From: Bradyrhizobium canariense
Lineage (GTDB): Bacteria; Pseudomonadota; Alphaproteobacteria; Rhizobiales; Xanthobacteraceae
Direction: 5' to 3'
DNA: 64,000 nucleotides
Assembly (NCBI RefSeq): GCF_018130465.1
Contig: NZ_JAFCKJ010000002.1
Location: 434,001-498,000, forward strand
Shown: positions 19,226 through 27,012 of the stretch, one piece after another
Numbering within the stretch: position 1 is the first letter of the stretch
How the letters are laid out: the number at the start of each line of letters is the position of its first letter
Program-made: the position numbers and the translations under genes
Notes under the pieces: generated by a model
Told to the model about the DNA's origin: nothing
The model's input: the letters and a program-made list of their open reading frames with translations, nothing else
The model's database searches: none

Positions 19226-20344
19226 TCACACCCGCATCGGCATCAGCACGTAGAGCGCGCTCTTGTCGTCGCGGTCTTGCACCAGGGTCGGCGAGCCGGG
19301 GTCGGCGAGCCGGAGCGTTGCGACGTCGCCTTCGATCTGGGCGGCGATGTCGAGCAGATAGCGGGAGTTGAAGCCGATATCGAGGGCATCGGAAGCGTAT
19401 TCGACTTCGAGCTCTTCGGTCGCGCTGCCGGAATCCGGATTGGTCACCGACAGCACCAGCTTGCCCGGCGACAGCGAGAGTTTCACGGCTCGCCCGCGCT
19501 CGCTGGAAATCGTCGAGACGCGGTCGACCGCGTTCTCAAAATCCTTCTTGTCGACGACGAGTTCCTTGTCGTTGCCCTGCGGGATCACGCGGCCATAATC
19601 GGGGAAGGTGCCGTCGATCAGCTTCGAGGTCAGAACCACATTGCCGATGGTGAAGCGGATCTTGGCCTGCGACAGCTCGATCGTGACCTCGGCCTCGTTG
19701 TCCTCGATCAGGCGCTGCACCTCGCCGACCGTCTTGCGCGGCACGATCACGCCGGGCATGCCGTCGGCGCCCTTGGGCTGGACCAGGTCGAGCTGGGCGA
19801 GGCGGTGGCCGTCGGTTGCGACGCCGCGCAAGGTGGCGGCTTTGGCCGTGCCCGCGGCATGCAGATAGATGCCGTTGAGATAGTATCGGGTCTCCTCCGT
19901 GGAGATCGCGAACTGGGTGCGGTCGATCAGCCGCTTGACGTCCTTGGCGGCGAGGTTGAACGAATGCGACATCTCGCCGGCGGCGAGATCCGGAAAATCA
20001 TTCTCCGGCAGGGTCTGCAGCGTGAAGCGGGAGCGGCCGGCGCGGATCGCCAGCACGGCGCGGTCGCCGTCGGCTTCGAGCACGATCTGCGAACCATCCG
20101 GCAGCTTGCGCACGATGTCGTAGAACATGTGCGCCGGCACGGTGGTGGAGCCCGCGGTCGCGGTTTCCGCCGCGAGCGTTTCCGTCACCTCGAGGTCGAG
20201 GTCGGTCGCCTTCAGCGACAATTTCGCGTTTTCGGCCCGGACCAGCACGTTGCCGAGGATCGGAATCGTGTTGCGGCGCTCGACCACGCGGTGGACGTGG
20301 CCCAGCGACTTCAGGAGTTGCGCGCGTTCGACCGTAACTTTCAT
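19226..20344 (-). CDS. dnaN: DNA polymerase III beta subunit (sliding clamp)
   Basis: Ring-shaped processivity clamp of replicative DNA polymerase. It has 372 residues and the usual N-terminus MKVTVERAQLLKSLGHVHRVVERRNTIPILGNVLV. Three clamp domains are indicated by TIPILGNVLV, by GVATDGHRLAQLDL at about residue 172-185, and by the C-terminal ALYVLMPMRV ending that forms part of the peptide-binding pocket. The start at 20344 is preceded by GAGTGG. A longer frame to 20602 is not credible. It is second in the dnaA-dnaN-recF cluster, with a 313-bp gap after dnaA. Confidence 0.97.
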   Translation of the reverse strand: MKVTVERAQLLKSLGHVHRVVERRNTIPILGNVLVRAENAKLSLKATDLDLEVTETLAAETATAGSTTVPAHMFYDIVRKLPDGSQIVLEADGDRAVLAIRAGRSRFTLQTLPENDFPDLAAGEMSHSFNLAAKDVKRLIDRTQFAISTEETRYYLNGIYLHAAGTAKAATLRGVATDGHRLAQLDLVQPKGADGMPGVIVPRKTVGEVQRLIEDNEAEVTIELSQAKIRFTIGNVVLTSKLIDGTFPDYGRVIPQGNDKELVVDKKDFENAVDRVSTISSERGRAVKLSLSPGKLVLSVTNPDSGSATEELEVEYASDALDIGFNSRYLLDIAAQIEGDVATLRLADPGSPTLVQDRDDKSALYVLMPMRV

Positions 20345-20657
20345 TGCACCACTCGCCCGATCCCCAAGGAAACCCAGTGTAAACACAACGTTCGAAAAGC
20401 CGGGCGGCGGGACGCGCGCCATGGCACCGAAGACCCCGGAAAGCCGGATCATCCAGCCGATATGACCAAAGCCGTCAGGGTCGCGCAAGGTGGCGCGTAA
20501 AGTCATCCGTTTCAAGGGATTGCGGGATGGTTCCCCACGATTTACAGGCAAAAACGAAGGCTGCCGCCCAGGCAGGCGAGGGCCGCCGCCCTGGGCGACC
20601 AAGACCGCCGCCCAGGCATGGCCGGGCGGCGGGAGGGAAGGGGAAAGACCTAGGCGT
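20345..20657. other. dnaA-dnaN intergenic region with alternative hairpins
   Basis: No gene is seen. Near the dnaA end there are three phased blocks: CGCCCAGG (20565-20572), CCTGGGCG (20590-20597) and CGCCCAGG (20609-20616). The middle block can pair with either flank, giving two mutually exclusive stems in the dnaA 3' transcript. No U-run follows, so this is not a standard intrinsic terminator. The rest of the gap probably holds the dnaN promoter, but I cannot name the -35/-10 boxes with confidence. Confidence 0.5.
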
Positions 20658-22070
20658 TTATTCCTGAAGCTGGCGCTTGAGCGATTCGACCTCGTCCGAC
20701 AGCGCCGTGTCCTTGGAAACCAGGGCCTCGATCTTGCGAACGGCGTGCAGCACCGTGGTGTGGTCGCGCCCGCCGAAGCGGCGGCCGATTTCCGGCAGCG
20801 ATCGCAGGGTCAGCGTCTTGGCGAGATACATCGCCACCTGGCGCGGACGGACCACGTTGGCGGTCCGGCGCGAAGACAGCAGGTCGGAGCGGCTGACATT
20901 ATACTGCCGCGCCACCACGCGCTGGATGTCCTCGATCTTGATCCGCTTCGGTTCCTGCGGCCGGATCAGGTCGCGCACCTCGTGCTCCGCCATTTCCAGC
21001 GTCACCGGCCGGCTGTTGAGTTTCGAGTGCGCGAGCAGGCGGTTGATCGCGCCTTCGAGATCCCTGCCGTTATGGGTGATGGCACGGGCGAGATAGGTCA
21101 GCACCTCCTCCGGCACCTCGAAGGTCGCATGATGGGCGCGGGCCGCGGCGACGCGCGACTTGAGAATACCGTGCCGCAGCTCCTCGCCGAGCGAGCCCAT
21201 CTCGACCACGAGGCCGCCGGCCAGCCGCGAGCGCACGCGATCGTCGAGGCTTTCGAGATCGGACGGCGGACGGTCGGCGGCGATCACGACCTGGCGGCCG
21301 GCATCGATCAGCGCGTTCAGCGTGTGGCAGAACTCGGCCTGGGTCGACTTGCCCTGCAGGAACTGGAGATCGTCGATCACGAGCACGTCGATGCCGCGCA
21401 GCGCTTCCTTGAAGGCGAGCGCCGTCTGCGTCTTCAGCGCGGCGACGAAACCGTACATGAATTTCTCAGCGGTGAGATAAAGCACCTTGCGCTCGTTGCC
21501 GGAATTGCCGGCCCAGGTCACCGCCTGCAGCAGATGCGTCTTGCCGAGGCCGACGCCGGCATGGATGTAGAGCGGGTTGAACATCACGGGGTCGCCGCGA
21601 CGACCCTCGGCGACCTGACGCGCAGCGGCATGCGCCAGCGTGTTGGAGCGGCCGACGACGAAGCTTGCGAAGGTCAGGCGCGGATCGAGCGGTGAGCCGC
21701 CGAGCGCATCATGATTGGCCGAGACCGGCGCGGTCGCGGTCGAGCGCAGCTCCGGCGCAGGCGAGCGGCGTGCTTCGACCGGTGCTGGCGCTTCCTTCTG
21801 CTGAACGACCGGACGCACGGCCGTGCGAACGGTGAGATCGATGCGATGCACTTCGGGCATCTCGGCCTGCCAGCACGACAGCACGCGCTCGGCGTAATGC
21901 GCCTGAATCCAGCTCTTCAGGAAGCGCGTGGGAACCGAGAGACGCACGCTCTCCTCCTGCACGCCTTCCAGATCCATGCGAGCGAACCAGCTCGTATAGA
22001 CGTCTTCGCCTACGTTCGAGCGCAGCCGACTCTTCACGCGTGACCAGCGATCCTGTTCCGATGTGTTCAT
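20658..22070 (-). CDS. dnaA: Chromosomal replication initiator protein DnaA
   Basis: AAA+ initiator that binds DnaA boxes and opens the origin. It has 470 residues. Domain I is residues 1-85 ([24 protein letters not shown]). A short proline-rich linker covers about 90-125. Walker A GVGLGKT lies at residues 172-178, Walker B is [10 protein letters not shown], and sensor 2 is [16 protein letters not shown]. Domain IV carries the DnaA-box signature [19 protein letters not shown] near the C-terminus. The ATG at 22070 has GAGAAG about 9 nt upstream. The upstream gap to rpsT is unusually long. Confidence 0.97.
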   Translation of the reverse strand: MNTSEQDRWSRVKSRLRSNVGEDVYTSWFARMDLEGVQEESVRLSVPTRFLKSWIQAHYAERVLSCWQAEMPEVHRIDLTVRTAVRPVVQQKEAPAPVEARRSPAPELRSTATAPVSANHDALGGSPLDPRLTFASFVVGRSNTLAHAAARQVAEGRRGDPVMFNPLYIHAGVGLGKTHLLQAVTWAGNSGNERKVLYLTAEKFMYGFVAALKTQTALAFKEALRGIDVLVIDDLQFLQGKSTQAEFCHTLNALIDAGRQVVIAADRPPSDLESLDDRVRSRLAGGLVVEMGSLGEELRHGILKSRVAAARAHHATFEVPEEVLTYLARAITHNGRDLEGAINRLLAHSKLNSRPVTLEMAEHEVRDLIRPQEPKRIKIEDIQRVVARQYNVSRSDLLSSRRTANVVRPRQVAMYLAKTLTLRSLPEIGRRFGGRDHTTVLHAVRKIEALVSKDTALSDEVESLKRQLQE

Positions 22071-22245
22071 CGTTAAAAACTTCTCTTGAGAGATAAGGTT
22101 GCGTTGTGAACGCCATGCAGGGTTCCCGCCAGGATCCCTGAAATGGCGTGACCTCAAGCGATTCCATCGTCGGGCATAGCTCGACCGTTCGGCGCGAACG
22201 CCGCGAGGTCAGATCAGCGATGTCGGAGATGGAGAGTTCGCGAGG

Positions 22246-22359
22246 TCAGCGCGTACTCGGCGCGCCCTCACACGAGGGAGGCTGGGCCCAGGACGGATCG
22301 GAAACGGCATCGTCGAACGATGGAATCTGTGTCAACACCGCGTTGAATCCGTAGGACAT
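22246..22359 (-). CDS. Candidate small ORF (37 aa) in the dnaA leader region
   Basis: From the ATG at 22359 the frame encodes 37 residues starting MSYGFNAVLTQIPSFDD and ending APSTR, with a stop at 22246. The Shine-Dalgarno GGGGAGG lies 4 nt upstream, stronger than that of most genes here. A perfect 8-bp-arm hairpin (22375-22394) sits just before it. About 27 of 37 third positions are G or C. It reads toward dnaA and stops about 175 bp before the dnaA start. It could be a leader peptide or a small protein. There is no family match that I know of, and translation is unproven. Confidence 0.35.
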   Translation of the reverse strand: MSYGFNAVLTQIPSFDDAVSDPSWAQPPSCEGAPSTR

Positions 22360-22374
22360 GATACCTCCCCGTCC

Positions 22375-22394
22375 TGCCGTGATCGCTCACGGCA
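22375..22394. other. Perfect hairpin before the small ORF
   Basis: TGCCGTGA-TCGC-TCACGGCA: 8-bp arms with a 4-nt loop, with no U-run on either strand. It lies about 7 nt upstream of the Shine-Dalgarno of the 37-aa ORF. It could be an RNA structure or a dyad operator. Confidence 0.5.
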
Positions 22395-22619
22395 AGGTCC
22401 TGCGTGAAAAACAACCGCATCTGAATTGCTCCAGTCGCGGATGCCTGCCCGTCTGTACTAGTCGTCCGCTCGGCTTCGCCATCCTGCGTGTCGGAGTAGC
22501 CTCAGGTGTCTCTCGTATGCGCTGGGCGCGAGCGGGAAGATCCCGCTTGGAGACATTCAGACAAAGAGCTACCATTCCCATATTGCTATGGGTTTTTGAA
22601 CCGACAATCGCTGAGTTAA

Positions 22620-22995
22620 GCGTCGCCTACGTGCACACCGCCGCCGATTTGCACGCTCGCCCCGTTTCCGATACCGCGCTGGTCTCAAGATCGTGGGCGC
22701 CGCTGACGCCTTAAGGAATACACTATGCGGAAAGACTCGCAATGAAATTGATTCACACTTGAGGCATCAAAAAACTTGATCTGCGTTAACGCCGCGCGCG
22801 ACTTGTGCACAGGCTTCAGAGCAAGTTTTTGGATTCGTGCACAGAATCGAAGATGCCGCGCCTCATGTGACAATTCTCCGCCACTGCCAAAAATTTTTTA
22901 CAAAAGCGTCACGCGCGCGACGCGTGGGCGAATTTTCCAAACGCTTGGCGTCACTATGTCGATAAGTGATTAGCGAGACACCGTTTTTTGAGTCT
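22620..22995. promoter_or_regulatory. AT-richer dnaA upstream region with DnaA-box-like and GANTC sites
   Basis: Relative to TTWTNCACA, TTGTGCACA (22803-22811) and TGTCGATAA (22957-22965, reverse) each have one mismatch, and TCGTGCACA (22835-22843) has two. A further GTGCACA occurs at 22631. GANTC (CcrM methylation) sites lie at 22734, 22750, 22832, 22844 and 22990, five in about 260 bp. Short A/T runs (AAAAATTTTTTA near 22889 and CGTTTTTTG near 22982) are present. This fits a dnaA promoter region with autoregulation. In alphaproteobacteria the origin is often not at dnaA, so origin function is not claimed. Confidence 0.4.
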
Positions 22996-23236
22996 CGTTT
23001 GACAGGGTAACTCCATCGCGCGACGCGATCCGGTGAAACTACGGTGTGCAGAACTTGCAGACACACGAGTTCAACTTGAGCCCGCCTCGCAAGGGTTTTT
23101 TGCACCGCGGTGGAGGTTTCCTCTGTTGCAAAATCACTCGCAGGTAAAACTACGGGAGCGCATCATGGTGCGGACGCCGCAATCCTCCAATCGAGGATCG
23201 GTCGCCATGTGGCCGCTCGCGTGAATATGACAGGCA

Positions 23237-23265
23237 ACAAAAAAGCCCGGCGCGATGCCGGGCTG
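23237..23265 (-). terminator. Rho-independent terminator of rpsT
   Basis: On the minus strand AGCCCGGC-ATCGC-GCCGGGCT is followed at once by TTTTTTG. This is a strong 8-bp GC stem about 85 bp after the rpsT stop codon. Confidence 0.85.
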
Positions 23266-23331
23266 TTTGACACGTGCGATGTGCGACCGGATCGTCCGAT
23301 CGAACGAATGCTCGCTAGATCACTCGCCTGA

Positions 23332-23365
23332 TTACTTGGCGAGCTTAGTTACTTGGCGAGCTTGG
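23332..23365. repeat. 17-bp tandem duplication at the end of rpsT
   Basis: TTACTTGGCGAGCTTAG (23332-23348) is followed directly by TTACTTGGCGAGCTTGG (23349-23365), 16 of 17 identical. The second copy is the real 3' end of rpsT including its TAA. The first copy is a duplicate lying downstream in the transcript. Confidence 0.85.
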
Positions 23366-23615
23366 CGATCTGCGCGGTGAGCCGCGAGACTTTGCGGCTG
23401 GCATTGTTCTTGTGAATGATGTTGCGCTGGGCGGCGCGCATCAAGGCGGGCTCGGCATTCGCCAGCGCCGTCACCGCGGCGGCGCGGTCGCCGGTCTTGA
23501 TGGCTTCTTCGACGTTACGCACGGCACCGCGCATCTGGGTGCGGCGCGACTTGTTGACGGCGGTGCGGCGGGCGATCTTGCGCGTCGCCTTCTTGGCGGA
23601 AGTGGTGTTGGCCAT
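23349..23615 (-). CDS. rpsT: 30S ribosomal protein S20
   Basis: Small-subunit ribosomal protein that binds the 5' domain of 16S rRNA. It has 88 residues, the normal length, and is basic and helical with [29 protein letters not shown] at the N-terminus and [21 protein letters not shown] at the end. The ATG at 23615 is the conserved start; the in-frame extension upstream to 23795 is not part of the gene. It lies upstream of dnaA on the same strand, a neighbourhood common in alphaproteobacteria, and has its own terminator, so it is a separate transcript. Confidence 0.96.
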   Translation of the reverse strand: MANTTSAKKATRKIARRTAVNKSRRTQMRGAVRNVEEAIKTGDRAAAVTALANAEPALMRAAQRNIIHKNNASRKVSRLTAQIAKLAK

Positions 23616-24018
23616 GGTCTCAATGTCCTTTGCGGGTACCGGTCGCGTCTTGGTCGGGTAGCGCCGGCTTGCTTGACCGCGTAATCGACGCTCGGATTCA
23701 GGGTGTTCGGTTGCTAGGCTGTTCCCGGAACATGAGCGACGGCCTTGCGGTTGTCTCTGAGGCCCAAGAAGCCTCCCAGCGCAAGGAGCCTGCAACTGCT
23801 CAAAGAACAGCGGCGGCAGGATTGCGCCCGCCGCCAGTTGGCGCCCTTATAGAGAGGGTCTTTGGCACCGTCAACGCTTTCCCGGGCTGGAAAAGCAGCC
23901 CCTTGGGGCCTGGATGAGTGCCGTAACGCCCTGAAGAGGTTGAATTTCTGCCGTCTCCCTTGTATTGGCTGGCGGCGTTCCGAGGGTCGTCCGATCGGAC
24001 GACCATATAGGGTGAGGC
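23616..24018. other. Divergent promoter region rpsT / membrane protein, with perfect 20-bp palindrome
   Basis: No gene is seen in these 400 bp. The notable element is GGTCGTCCGATCGGACGACC (23985-24004), a perfect 20-bp palindrome. It ends 14 bp before the start codon of the membrane protein gene and just upstream of its GGTGAGG Shine-Dalgarno. It may be an operator or form a leader hairpin. The rpsT promoter must also lie in this gap, but I could not assign it. Confidence 0.6.
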
Positions 24019-24336
24019 ATGATCCGCGGCTTTTTCCGACTGATTGGGCTGTTGCTGCTCGCCGGCGGGTTCATCTTCATGGTCTATGACGGCGCCCGCT
24101 GGGTGGCCGACCAGACCCTGCGGTTCACCCGCTTCGGCCAGTTCTGGAACGACATCAATCAAGCCAGCCAGACGGCATTCCGGACCTGGGTCGAGGCCAA
24201 GGCGCCCTGGCTCTGGACCTCGGTGATCCGCCTGGTGCTGGATCAGCCGGTTTTCGCCGTCCTCGGCATTCTCGGCATCCTCCTGATGATCCTGTTCCGC
24301 CCGCGCAAGCCGCTGATCGGCTATTCCCGGGACTGA
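24019..24336 (+). CDS. Conserved hypothetical membrane protein
   Basis: A 105-residue protein with two predicted membrane helices, at residues 5-22 (FRLIGLLLLAGGFIFMVY) and 77-93 (PVFAVLGILGILLMILF). The ends are FRPRKPLIGYSRD and MIRGFF. The aromatic-rich loop between (FGQFWNDINQASQTAFRTWVEAKAPWLW) would be periplasmic if both termini are cytoplasmic. I do not recognise a named family. GGTGAGG lies directly upstream of the ATG, and a 20-bp palindrome precedes it. Confidence 0.75.
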   Translation: MIRGFFRLIGLLLLAGGFIFMVYDGARWVADQTLRFTRFGQFWNDINQASQTAFRTWVEAKAPWLWTSVIRLVLDQPVFAVLGILGILLMILFRPRKPLIGYSRD

Positions 24337-24510
24337 GCTTTCAAATCCCGTGACTGAGCCGGCGCGCGGGCGGCGTAACAGGGCTGCCCCTTTGCGCGTA
24401 AAGACCTATATTCCCAATTGATCGCGAGCACACCGCCTGAGCGCTTTGCTCATCGCCTTGCCCTTCGCCTTGCCCCAGGCGACGGACAGCTCGTTTCCGG
24501 AGATCCATCC

Positions 24511-25167
24511 ATGCTGTTCATGCGCAAGACCACCGCATTGCCGAGCGCCACGGAAGCGCTGCCGGGCCGTGCGCAAGCCATTCCGACCGCGACCACCCAT
24601 TTCGTCAACGGTGCGAAGTTGCAGCCGCCGTATCCCGCTGGTCTCGAGCAGGCGGTGTTCGGGCTCGGCTGCTTCTGGGGCGCCGAGCGCAAGTTCTGGG
24701 AGCTCGGCGATGGCGTTTACGCCACCGCTGTCGGCTATGCCGGCGGCCACACGCCGAATCCGACCTATGAAGAGACCTGCTCGGGCCGCACCGGTCACAC
24801 CGAAGTGGTGCTGGTCGTGTTCGATCCGAACAAGGTGTCCTACGAGAAGCTGTTGAAGATGTTCTGGGAGAGCCACAACCCGACACAGGGGATGCGTCAA
24901 GGCAACGACGTCGGCACGCAGTACCGAAGCGCGATCTACACTTATTCAGACGCGCAGAAGAAAGCGGCCGACCAGTCGAAGGCGCTCTATCAGAAGGCGC
25001 TTGCTGCAAAAGGTCTCGGCGCCATCACCACCGAGATCGCACCCGCTGGCGAATTCTACTTTGCCGAGGATTATCATCAGCAATATCTGGCCAAGAATCC
25101 CGCCGGCTATTGCGGCCTGGGCGGCACCGGCGTGTCCTGCCCGATCGGCGTCGGTGTGAGCGCGTAA
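24511..25167 (+). CDS. msrA: Peptide-methionine (S)-S-oxide reductase
   Basis: Repairs methionine-S-sulfoxide in oxidised proteins using thioredoxin. It has 218 residues, the long form. The catalytic motif is [10 protein letters not shown] with Cys54. [23 protein letters not shown] and [21 protein letters not shown] are the usual substrate-pocket blocks. Two further Cys near the C-terminus ([12 protein letters not shown]) fit the recycling cysteines. The ATG at 24511 has GGAG 7 nt upstream. No secretion signal is seen, so it is probably cytosolic. It stands alone in the map, with repeats on its 3' side. Confidence 0.93.
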   Translation: MLFMRKTTALPSATEALPGRAQAIPTATTHFVNGAKLQPPYPAGLEQAVFGLGCFWGAERKFWELGDGVYATAVGYAGGHTPNPTYEETCSGRTGHTEVVLVVFDPNKVSYEKLLKMFWESHNPTQGMRQGNDVGTQYRSAIYTYSDAQKKAADQSKALYQKALAAKGLGAITTEIAPAGEFYFAEDYHQQYLAKNPAGYCGLGGTGVSCPIGVGVSA

Positions 25168-25544
25168 GCCGGCCACGAGCTCGCTGCACTTCTCCCGCTT
25201 GCGGGAGAGGTCGGCGCATTTGAGAGCAATCTCCTGCGGCCCATCCTTCGAGACGCCCGCTTTACGCGGGCTCCTCAGGATGAGGGTGACGCGTGCGGCA
25301 ACAGTTCCAACAAGCACCGATGCCGATTAGCCTCACCCTGAGGAGACCGCAGAGCGGTCGTCTCGAAGGACGAGGCGCGCGTTCAGGCTGGCCCAAAAGG
25401 CCCTATGCGATAGCGGCGCCCGCAAGCGGGAGAGGGGGCATTGCGCTCGCAGCGGGGCACGCCGTCCCTCATCCCGCCCCTCAACGCTTTATTAACCATA
25501 ACCGGTGCATCACTGGATTTGTCTCGTTTCGAGGGATAGGTCCG
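25168..25544. repeat. Nested inverted-repeat cluster between msrA and the Wza-like gene
   Basis: The outer arms TCTCCCGCTTGCGGGAGAG (25191-25209) and CGCCCGCAAGCGGGAGAGGG (from 25418) enclose an inner pair of complex repeats. One contains CATCCTTCGAGAC...CTCAGGATGAGGGTGACG (25242-25292). The other contains CCTCACCCTGAGGAG...CGTCTCGAAGGACGAG (25331-25374). The last 90 bp (25455-25544) are the promoter and leader of the polysaccharide export gene and include a TTAACCAT motif (25492-25499). No coding region is seen. Confidence 0.7.
25492..25499 (+). promoter_or_regulatory. CtrA-like half-site TTAACCAT
   Basis: TTAACCAT matches the extended half-site bound by the cell-cycle regulator CtrA in alphaproteobacteria. 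It lies 46 bp before the GTG start of the polysaccharide export lipoprotein. A single 8-mer match is weak evidence alone. Confidence 0.3.
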
Positions 25545-26285
25545 GTGCCGGTTGCACGCGCGTTTCGATGGTCGAACTTGGCAGCGTCCTTGGCAGCGTC
25601 CGCCGCGCTTGCCCTTGGCGGCTGCATGCAGACCGCCGGCCCCGTCGCGGTGATGCAGCCGCGCGCCGATCTCGACTCCATGGCCTATGGCCAGCCCTAC
25701 TACGCTCCACAGCCGGTCGCCGACGGTGGCGGCGCCATCGGGGCGCTGCGCAATTCCTTCGTCGCTTCGCCTGCGCCCATGCCGGTCGGTTATGCCGCAC
25801 CGATGGCGGCGCCGGTCCGCTACGACGCCTCCTACCATCTCGACGCGGGCGACAAGCTGCGCGTGGTGGTCTACGGCCAGGAGGGTCTCACCAACAGCTA
25901 CGCGATCGACGCCGGCGGCTCCATCACCATGCCGCTGATCGGCGGCGTGCCGGCACGCGGCCGCACCCCGGCGGGTCTTGCCGGCGAGATCGCCGCGCGG
26001 CTGCGCAACGGCTACATCCGTGAGCCTTCGGTCGCCGTCGAGATCGAGGCCTATCGCCCGTTCTTCATTCTCGGCGAAGTCTCCGCGCCCGGCCAGTATC
26101 CTTACGTGCCGAACATGACGGTCGAAAGCGCCGTCGCGATCGCCGGCGGCTTCTCGCCCCGCGCCAAGCGCGACGTGGTCACTGTCACGCACACCGAAGC
26201 CGGCGGCGCCATGCGCGCCGTCGTGCCGCTCGGCACGCCCTTGAGCCCCGGCGACACCGTGTTCGTCGGCGAGCGTTGGTTCTAG
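25545..26285 (+). CDS. Polysaccharide export lipoprotein (Wza/OtnA family)
   Basis: A 246-residue outer-membrane lipoprotein. The signal sequence ends in the lipobox LALGGC, so the mature protein starts at about Cys28. The poly-export domain (about residues 95-180) shows YHLDAGDKLRVVVYGQEGLTNSYAIDAGGSITMPLIGGVPARGRT. An SLBB domain follows: FFILGEVSAPGQYPYVPNMTVESAVAIAGGFSPRAKRD. Such proteins form the export channel for capsule or exopolysaccharide, but no Wzc, Wzx or Wzy genes are adjacent. I chose GTG 25545 (GAGGGA upstream) because it begins the signal peptide. Its TAG stop lies inside the repeat element that follows. Confidence 0.85.
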   Translation: MPVARAFRWSNLAASLAASAALALGGCMQTAGPVAVMQPRADLDSMAYGQPYYAPQPVADGGGAIGALRNSFVASPAPMPVGYAAPMAAPVRYDASYHLDAGDKLRVVVYGQEGLTNSYAIDAGGSITMPLIGGVPARGRTPAGLAGEIAARLRNGYIREPSVAVEIEAYRPFFILGEVSAPGQYPYVPNMTVESAVAIAGGFSPRAKRDVVTVTHTEAGGAMRAVVPLGTPLSPGDTVFVGERWF

Positions 26286-26388
26286 AGCGTTTTCGAGCGA
26301 AGTGGATACCGGTTCGCGTGAAGAAAACGCGTCAAAAAAAGAATCTCGAGCTTCGGTTCTGATGCAATCAGAACCGAAAAAGCTCTAG
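26282..26388. repeat. Structured repeat element with terminal inverted repeats
   Basis: A 107-bp element bounded by CTAGAGC (26282-26288) and GCTCTAG (26382-26388). Inside are a GCGTTTTC/GAAAACGC pair (26287-26294 and 26323-26330), then a perfect 12-bp-arm hairpin TTCGGTTCTGAT-GCA-ATCAGAACCGAA (26352-26378). Copies with this wording are common in Bradyrhizobium and Rhodopseudomonas genomes (recalled, not searched). The stop codon of the preceding gene is within its left end. Confidence 0.75.
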
Positions 26389-26389
26389 C

Positions 26390-26872
26390 TCACCGCCTGA
26401 AATCGAGCCGCCCGTTCGGAAAACATCCGTCGATCCTGGTGGCATCGACCACCAGCCCAACCCATGGCCTTGTGATCGCCGGGTTGGTCAGGTTGATGTA
26501 TTTCCCGACGAAGCGAGCCGCGCCGTCGCGCGCGGCATCGATCAGCCCGTGCCGGCGGCCATGGTCCCAGTCGAAGCGCAAAAAGATGCGCTCGCCTGTC
26601 ACCCGCACTTCCGCGCGTCCCTCTTTCCATGCCTCCGGCGTATCGCCGGCAATGGTCGGATCTGCGCCGCCATTCCAGCGGCTGGCCCAGATGCCGTCGA
26701 GCGGATCTGACTGTGCCGCAATGGTTGCCCATGCCGCCGCGTTGACGTCGGCCGCATCGCCGGCAAGCGTGGCGGTTGCGGCATAGTCCATGACTTCGCG
26801 ATCGTCCGGCGCGGGCACGTCCATGGTGCCGAACGGATTGCGGATGACGATGTTCGTGTTGGCCTGCTGCAT
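26390..26872 (-). CDS. Conserved hypothetical protein
   Basis: A 160-residue soluble protein that I do not recognise. It is rich in Trp and Asp: the central DPLDGIWASRWNGGADPTIAGDTPEAWKEGRAEVRVTGERIFLRFDWDHGRRHGLIDA suggests a small beta-barrel, and the end reads INLTNPAITRPWVGLVVDATRIDGCFPNGRLDFRR. There is no signal peptide. The ATG at 26872 has GGGAGA 6 nt upstream, which settles the start. A longer in-frame reading to 27415 would overlap the dienelactone hydrolase gene on the same strand. It lies downstream of that gene, separated by a palindromic repeat. Confidence 0.7.
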   Translation of the reverse strand: MQQANTNIVIRNPFGTMDVPAPDDREVMDYAATATLAGDAADVNAAAWATIAAQSDPLDGIWASRWNGGADPTIAGDTPEAWKEGRAEVRVTGERIFLRFDWDHGRRHGLIDAARDGAARFVGKYINLTNPAITRPWVGLVVDATRIDGCFPNGRLDFRR

Positions 26873-26950
26873 GACGATCTCCCGGCGTGAGTTGGCTTGA
26901 TCAGCCAGCTCTATCGCCGCGCGCCGGGATGCAGCCACCCGATTCCTGCT

Positions 26951-26990
26951 CGTCATTCCGGGGCGCGCGAAGCGCGAGCCCGGAATGACA
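26951..26990. repeat. Short palindromic repeat
   Basis: GTCATTCCGGG...CCCGGAATGAC arms around GCGCGCGAAGCGCGAG. It shares its GCGCGAAGCGCGAG core with the repeat at 9884-10005 and lies downstream of the dienelactone hydrolase gene. Confidence 0.7.
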
Positions 26991-27012
26991 GCGAAGAGAG
27001 CCGCGCGCGCTA

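Noticed and set aside
22358-22714. 118-codon plus-strand frame in the dnaA upstream gap
   Set aside because: No Shine-Dalgarno, erratic composition, and it runs across the candidate regulatory elements. The minus-strand 37-codon ORF has much better initiation signals.
22071-23236. Chromosomal origin of replication at dnaA
   Set aside because: There is no array of good DnaA boxes, and in many alphaproteobacteria the origin is away from dnaA (near hemE/parAB). Without skew analysis of the whole chromosome the claim is not supportable.
25168-25460. CRISPR-like array suggested by repeated short palindromes
   Set aside because: The repeats are inverted and nested rather than direct and evenly spaced, there are no unique spacers of constant length, and no cas genes are present.
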